32,797 bases of DNA. Source: an uncultured Pelagibacteraceae bacterium. Lineage in GTDB: Bacteria > Pseudomonadota > Alphaproteobacteria > Pelagibacterales > Pelagibacteraceae. A program made the translations under genes and the position numbers. Of the stretch, positions 27,286 to 32,797 are shown piece by piece. The stretch covers positions 1 to 32,797 of the forward strand of contig CACASS010000006.1 in NCBI GenBank assembly GCA_902535275.1, written 5' to 3'. Position 1 is the first letter of the stretch. Each line of letters opens with the position of its first letter. The notes under the pieces are model-generated. The model worked only from the letters and a program-made list of their open reading frames with translations. It did not search any database and was not told the origin of the DNA.

Positions 27286-28884
27286 TAAGCACTTGCTGGT
27301 GCATTATCTTTGAATAATTTATAATCAAGACTATCTATTAATGCTTTAAAAGATGCATCTATAATGTTTGGAGAAACTCCAATTGTAAACCAGTTTTTTT
27401 CCTTTAGAGTCTGTGCTTTCAATGGAAACTCTGGTTACAGCCTCTGTTCCTGTGTTTAATATTCGTACTTTATAATCAACTAACCTTAGATCCTTAAGAT
27501 AATCAGAGTATTTTGAAATTTTTTTAATATTATTCCTAATTGCATTATCCAAGGCATTAACTGGTCCATTCCCCTCACCTTCACAGATAATTGTTTCTCC
27601 ATCTACTTCTAACTCTGCTTTAGCAGATGAAATAATTTCTCCTGAGGAATTTTTTTTAACTGACACATCGTATGCCTTAATAATTAAGTATCTAGGTATT
27701 TCACCAACTATTCTTCTTGCTAATAATTCAAACGATGCATCTGCACCATCATAACTATAACCAATAAATTCTCTTCCTTTTACTTCATCCAAAAGTTCTT
27801 TAATTTTAGGGTCATTTTTTTTGATATTAATCCCAATGGTTCCTAATCTTGATAATATATTTGATTGACCAGCCTGATCTGAGACAACTATATTTCTTAC
27901 ATTGCCAACTTCTTTTGGATCAATATGTTCATAAGTTTTTGGGTCTTTTTGGACTGCTGAAACATGCATTCCACCTTTATGCGAAAAAGCTGCTGCACCA
28001 ACGTAAGGTAAATGTTTGTTCGGTTTTCTGTTCAAAATTTCATCTAATAATCTAGAGCATTGCGTTAGATGCTTAATATTCTCGTCTTTTATATTTATTT
28101 CATAATTATTAGAAAACTCAGGTTTCAAATATAATGATGGAATAAGAGACATTAAATTGGCATTACCACATCTTTCACCTAAACCATTAATCGTTCCCTG
28201 CACCTGTCTTACACCTGCTTGGATTGCAACTAAAGAATTTGCGACTGCATTTTCTGTATCATTGTGAGCATGAATTCCTAAATTTTTACCTGGTATATGT
28301 TTTGATACATCTGAAACTATTTTTGAAATTTCGTGAGGCAAGGTGCCGCCATTGGTATCACATAATATAATCCACCTAGCACCTTGATCATATGCAGACT
28401 TAATACAACTTAAAGCGTATTCTTTATTTGATTTATAACCATCAAAAAAGTGCTCAGCATCAAACATGAATTCTTTTCCAGAATTTATTATATGTTTTGC
28501 ACTTTCACTAATATTTTTTAAATTTTGATCTTTGGATATGCCTAAAGCAACATCCACATGAAAATCCCAAGACTTTCCAAATAAACAAATTGAATTTGCC
28601 TTAGAATTTATTAAAGATGAAATCATTGGATCATTCTCAGCGCTATGATCAGATTTTTTTGTCATACCAAAAGCTGTTAATATTGAATGATTAAAAGGAT
28701 GTTTCTTGTTAAAAAACTCTGTATCCGTTGGATTAGCTCCAGGCCATCCTCCTTCAATGTAATCAACACCAAGATTATCTAATGCTACAGAGATTTTTTC
28801 TTTGTCATCTAAAGAAAAATCTACTCCTTGTGTTTGTGCTCCATCACGTAAAGTTGTATCAAAAATGTATATTTTGTCTGACAT
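27285..28884 (-). pseudogene. cimA: (R)-citramalate synthase, 3' frame disruption
   Basis: IFDTTLRDGAQTQGVDFSLDDKEKISVALDNLGVDYIEGGWPGANPTD, HAHNDTENAVANSLVAIQAGVRQVQGTINGLGERCGNANL. Track frame ends KKLVYNWSFSKHYRCIF*; removing one A from the A7 run at 27394-27400 gives KNWFTIGVSPNIIDASFKALIDSLDYKLFKDNAPASA*, stop at 27285-27287. Confidence 0.88.
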
Positions 28885-30245
28885 TATTTAAATTTCCACG
28901 AGGTTTTACCATCTTTATCCTCTATTTGAACTCCTTTTTCTAAAAGCTCATTACGAATTTTATCAGCTAATTCGTAATTTTTATCATCTCTTGCCTGATT
29001 TCGTTCTTTAATTTTTATTTCAATCATCTCATCGGTTAAATCAGATTTATTTTTTTTAAATTTATCCCATTCATCTTTGGTTTCTGTTAACAATCCTACA
29101 AAATTACATGCAGATACAAATTCTTGTTTATCATCCATATTTCCTGATTGAGATTTTTCATATAGTTTATGAAGGTTGGCTATATATTTTGGTGTATTTA
29201 AATCGTCATACAAAGGATAAAGGTCATCATCAGAGATAAGTTTGGGCTTATCTAGTTCTACATAGCTTTTATACCATTTATCGATTGTTTTTTGACTTTC
29301 CTCTAAAAGTTTATCATTCCAATCTAAAGGCTGTCTATACTGTGCACTAATTAAAGCTAGTCTTAGAGCTTGACCATTCACATTGTTTTTAAAATCACTT
29401 ATCTTTAAAATATTACCCTGTGATTTTGCCATTTTTTCATTAGATAAGGTTATAAATCCATTATGTACCCAATAATTTGAAAAAACTTTAGTATCATTAG
29501 CACAACATGATTGTGCAATTTCATTTTCATGATGTGGAAATATTAAATCTCTGCCTCCACCGTGAATATCAAACTTATCACCAAGATATTTTTTTGACAT
29601 TACTGAACACTCTAAATGCCAGCCTGGTCTTCCCTTTCCCCACGGTGATTGCCAGCTAGGCTCATCTTCACTTGAGGGTTTCCATAATACAAAGTCCTCA
29701 GCATTTTTCTTATTACTTGATACTTCTACTCTGGACCCAGATATTAAATCTTCTATTTTTTTATTTGATAATTTTCCATAATCCTTAAATTTTTTAACCT
29801 CAAAATAAATATGCTTCTTGCTCTCATAAGCAAAACCTTTCTCAATTAAACTACTGATCATATCGATCATCTCTTTAATATTTTCTGTTGCTTTAGGCTG
29901 AAAGTTAGGTTCCTCACAATTAAGATAATTACAATCTTGTTGGAAATTTATATTTATCTTATTGGTTAATTCAGAAATTGTGATTTTTTTATCTTTAGCA
30001 GATTGAATTATTTTATCGTCAATATCTGTAATATTTCGTACATACGTAACATTGTCTTTACCGTATTTACATTTTAAAACTTTAAAAAGAATATCAAATA
30101 CAACTAGTGGTCTTGCATTGCCTATATGTGGATCATCATAAACTGTAGGACCACAAACATACATTTTAACATTATTTTTATCTATTGGCTGAAACTTTTC
30201 TTTTTTTCCACCATAGCTATTTGTTAAAAAAATATCTTTATTCAT
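28884..30245 (-). CDS. cysS: Cysteinyl-tRNA synthetase
   Basis: MYVCGPTVYDDPHIGNARPLVVFD, GKGRPGWHLECSVMSKKYLG, DIHGGGRDLIFPHHENEIAQ, EKMAKSQGN. Confidence 0.96.
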   Translation of the reverse strand: MNKDIFLTNSYGGKKEKFQPIDKNNVKMYVCGPTVYDDPHIGNARPLVVFDILFKVLKCKYGKDNVTYVRNITDIDDKIIQSAKDKKITISELTNKININFQQDCNYLNCEEPNFQPKATENIKEMIDMISSLIEKGFAYESKKHIYFEVKKFKDYGKLSNKKIEDLISGSRVEVSSNKKNAEDFVLWKPSSEDEPSWQSPWGKGRPGWHLECSVMSKKYLGDKFDIHGGGRDLIFPHHENEIAQSCCANDTKVFSNYWVHNGFITLSNEKMAKSQGNILKISDFKNNVNGQALRLALISAQYRQPLDWNDKLLEESQKTIDKWYKSYVELDKPKLISDDDLYPLYDDLNTPKYIANLHKLYEKSQSGNMDDKQEFVSACNFVGLLTETKDEWDKFKKNKSDLTDEMIEIKIKERNQARDDKNYELADKIRNELLEKGVQIEDKDGKTSWKFK

Positions 30246-30290
30246 TATTCAAGGAATATACTTTAATTATAGATTTGTGAATCTATTTGA

Positions 30291-31028
30291 TTAGCTAGGA
30301 ATCTTGCAAACTGGAATTGGATCCATTTTATGCAAATTTGCGTTTCTTATTTGGATATATTTTTCTCTGTTTTTAGAATTTTCATTTTCCATAGCTTCTT
30401 CTAGTTCTTTATAACTTAAACCAAGCTGACCTTCATCAGTTCGTCCATCGTCCCATAAACCATCTGTTGGAGGTGCATCTATAATCTCTTGTAAAATTTT
30501 TAATTCTTTTCCTAATTCCCAAACCTCTGTTTTATTGCAATCAGCTATTGGTGAAATATCAACTCCGCCATCTCCGTACTTTGTATAAAAGCCAACTCCA
30601 AAATCTTCAACTTTATTTCCAGTCCCAACTACTATTCCATTATTAGCTGCTGCTACTTGATACAAAGTTGTCATTCTTAATCTGGCTCTAGAGTTAGCCA
30701 TACCATGCAAACTATTAAAATCTTTTAAAGTATTTTCAAATGTGGAAAAAAGACTATCTAACTCAACAGTAATTCCTTCAACATTTTTAAAATTTTGTTT
30801 TAACCATTCCTGATGCTTTAAACTTAAATCGTGTTGTGCACTTTTTTGTTTTATAGGCATAGACAAAACAATAGTTTTAAGACCAGTCATTGCACTTAAT
30901 GTACTTGAAACCGATGAGTCTATTCCTCCTGAAATTCCAATTACCAGAGACTGAGCTCTTTTTGGCATTGAATTAACATAATTCAATATCCAATCCTTTA
31001 TAAATTTAACTTTTTGGTTTGGCTTCAT
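30291..31028 (-). CDS. nadE: NAD synthetase (NH3-dependent type)
   Basis: LVIGISGGIDSSVSSTL, ARLRMTTLYQVAAANNGIVVGTGNKVEDFGVGFYTKYGDGGVDISPIADCNKTEVW. Confidence 0.92.
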   Translation of the reverse strand: MKPNQKVKFIKDWILNYVNSMPKRAQSLVIGISGGIDSSVSSTLSAMTGLKTIVLSMPIKQKSAQHDLSLKHQEWLKQNFKNVEGITVELDSLFSTFENTLKDFNSLHGMANSRARLRMTTLYQVAAANNGIVVGTGNKVEDFGVGFYTKYGDGGVDISPIADCNKTEVWELGKELKILQEIIDAPPTDGLWDDGRTDEGQLGLSYKELEEAMENENSKNREKYIQIRNANLHKMDPIPVCKIPS

Positions 31029-31066
31029 ATTTTGAAATATAATAATTAATTTAAAAAATTAAATGA

Positions 31067-32452
31067 TTAAGATGCCGCTCTAATACCGTTTTTGGCATAC
31101 AAGGTATTCTTTTTAATCTCATCTGAAATTAAAAAAGCCAATTCTAGAGCTTGATTAGCATTAAGTCTTGGATCACATTGTGTGTGATACCTGCTTGATA
31201 AATCTGTATCTGATATTTTTTGCGCTCCACCAGTACATTCTGTCACATTTTGACCAGTCATTTCAATATGAAGTCCTCCAGCGTATGATCCTTCGCTTTG
31301 ATGTACGCCAAATACATTTTTAACTTCATTTAAAACATTATTGAAAGGTCTTGTTTTTAATCCTGTAGTTGATTTAATTGTATTTCCGTGCATAGGGTCA
31401 CATGACCAGATAACATTAAGTCCTTCTTTTTTAATTCCTCTTATAAGTTTTGGTAAATATTTTTCTACTTGATCGTGACCGAATCTGGAAATTAAAGTAA
31501 TTTTACCTTTATCATTTTTAGGGTTTATCAGCTCACAAATTTTTGCTATCTCTTCAGGTTTAGATGTTGGGCCACATTTAATTCCAATTGGATTTTCAAT
31601 ACCTCTGCAAAACTCGACATGCCCACCATCAATTTGTCTTGTTCTATCTCCTATCCACACAAAGTGTGCTGAGGTATCATGGTATTCTCCAGTTGTAGAA
31701 TCGATTCTAGTCATTGCTTCCTCAAAAGGTAAATGCAATGCTTCGTGGGATGTCCAAAAATTAACAGTATATAACCTTCTATTAAAATCAGATGTAATTC
31801 CACAAGCTTCCATAAATGCAAGAGCATCAGCAATTTTGTCTTCTAGCTCTTTAAATTTTTTGGCTTGAGCTGCGGATTTTATATATCCTAAATTCCATAA
31901 GTGAACCTTTTTTAAATCAGCAAATCCACCATTAGAAAATGCTCTGATTAAATTTAATGTAGAGGCCGATTGAGAATATGCTCTAAATAACCTCTTTGGA
32001 TCTGGGACTCTAGCTGCCTCAGTAAATTCCATACCATTAATATTATCTCCAAGGTAACTCGGCAATTCTACATCTCCTTGTTTTTCTGTAGGTGCACTTC
32101 TAGGTTTTGAAAACTGCCCAGCTATTCTACCTAATTTAACCACTGGCAAAGAAGCTGAATAAGTTAAAACTAAAGACATTTGAAGCATTAGTTTAAAGTA
32201 ATCTCTAATATTATCTGGATTGAATTCTGCAAAGCTCTCAGCACAATCTCCACCTTGTAATAAAAAAGCTTTACCATCTACAACATTTGCCAATTGATCT
32301 TTTAGATGTCTCGTTTCACCAGCAAATACTAAGGGAGGAAAATTTTTTAATTTTCCTAAAACTAAGTTTAACTCATCCTCATCTTGATATTTTGGGATGT
32401 GTTTAACTGCGTAATTTCTCCAACTATTAGCTTTCCATTTTTTCATATTCAA
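31067..32452 (-). CDS. Class II 3-deoxy-7-phosphoheptulonate (DAHP) synthase
   Basis: LLQGGDCAESFAEF, GRIAGQFSKPRS, NFWTSHEALHLPFEEAMTR, CDPMHGNTI, GLHIEMTGQNVTECTGG. Confidence 0.95.
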   Translation of the reverse strand: MNMKKWKANSWRNYAVKHIPKYQDEDELNLVLGKLKNFPPLVFAGETRHLKDQLANVVDGKAFLLQGGDCAESFAEFNPDNIRDYFKLMLQMSLVLTYSASLPVVKLGRIAGQFSKPRSAPTEKQGDVELPSYLGDNINGMEFTEAARVPDPKRLFRAYSQSASTLNLIRAFSNGGFADLKKVHLWNLGYIKSAAQAKKFKELEDKIADALAFMEACGITSDFNRRLYTVNFWTSHEALHLPFEEAMTRIDSTTGEYHDTSAHFVWIGDRTRQIDGGHVEFCRGIENPIGIKCGPTSKPEEIAKICELINPKNDKGKITLISRFGHDQVEKYLPKLIRGIKKEGLNVIWSCDPMHGNTIKSTTGLKTRPFNNVLNEVKNVFGVHQSEGSYAGGLHIEMTGQNVTECTGGAQKISDTDLSSRYHTQCDPRLNANQALELAFLISDEIKKNTLYAKNGIRAAS

Positions 32453-32564
32453 CCTATGAGTGTTTTAGCAGAGTTTAGATATTATTCAACTGTTATAGAA
32501 TAAATTTATATCAATGTTTAGTTTTTAATAGTTAAGTTAGTAAAATTTATAATTATGAAAAAAT

Positions 32565-32797
32565 TTAATTATAACTTGTTATCTTAAATGCAATTATTCC
32601 AAGGATTTCTCTAAAAAAAAGATTAAATTTGCTTAAATTAGAGGCTGCATCAAAAGCTTGATATTTATTCAATAAAGATCTTTGAGAAGAATACTTAAAA
32701 TCTGAAGCATATGGTTTAGGATTAAGTTTCAATTTTTTAGCAATCATCATAGATCTTTTCATATGATAAGCAGATGTTATTAAAACGGTTTCTGAAT
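32565..32797 (-). CDS. YdcF/SanA/ElyC (DUF218)-family protein, C-terminal part, truncated by right window edge
   Basis: Reading the minus frame from the edge gives SETVLITSAYHMKRSMMIAKKLKLNPKPYASDFKYSS...KITSYN*; the TSAYHMKRS pattern is typical of DUF218. Confidence 0.6.
   Translation of the reverse strand, partial: SETVLITSAYHMKRSMMIAKKLKLNPKPYASDFKYSSQRSLLNKYQAFDAASNLSKFNLFFREILGIIAFKITSYN

Noticed and set aside
27849-28055. ORF 68 aa plus strand
   Set aside because: Antisense to cimA; no motif.
32547-32574. 9-bp inverted repeat TTATAATTA...TAATTATAA at the YdcF-like stop codon
   Set aside because: All-A/T arms overlapping a stop codon; expected by chance at this composition and too weak to call a terminator without folding analysis.
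1-32797. CRISPR array, transposase, integrase, rRNA, restriction or toxin-antitoxin system
   Set aside because: Looked for repeats and characteristic protein motifs; none seen.

Overview
AT-rich, gene-dense window that looks like a SAR11/Pelagibacterales (alphaproteobacterial) chromosome segment. This is inferred from composition, overlapping genes and the pur-bolA-grxD / rpsD / cimA / cysS / nadE / DAHP synthase order; no search was run. About 15.0-32.8 kb is mostly housekeeping: AzlCD, CinA-like, sfsA, map, purB-C-S-Q-L, bolA, monothiol glutaredoxin, rpsD, a TrmJ-like methyltransferase, cimA, cysS, nadE, class II DAHP synthase. About 0.7-15 kb is accessory-like. It starts with a DmdA/GcvT-like gene, nadK and a tRNA-Leu(UAA), followed by three surface-glycan/redox modules: (i) a CMP-nonulosonate-type cytidylyltransferase plus a putative GT42/DUF115-like transferase; (ii) a GMC-type FAD oxidoreductase preceded by two micro-ORFs, one of them a 51-aa Tat-signal-like ORF absent from the supplied track; (iii) a tightly overlapping UbiA-DprE1-DprE2-GT-C operon resembling decaprenylphosphoryl-arabinose (D-Araf donor) synthesis. 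Then come small membrane/lipoprotein genes and an orphan plus-strand cluster. At least three genes (PhyH-family, trmJ-like, cimA) are interrupted at homopolymer runs, and a fourth (a methyltransferase) lacks a canonical start. This probably reflects indel errors or, less likely, slippage/decay.
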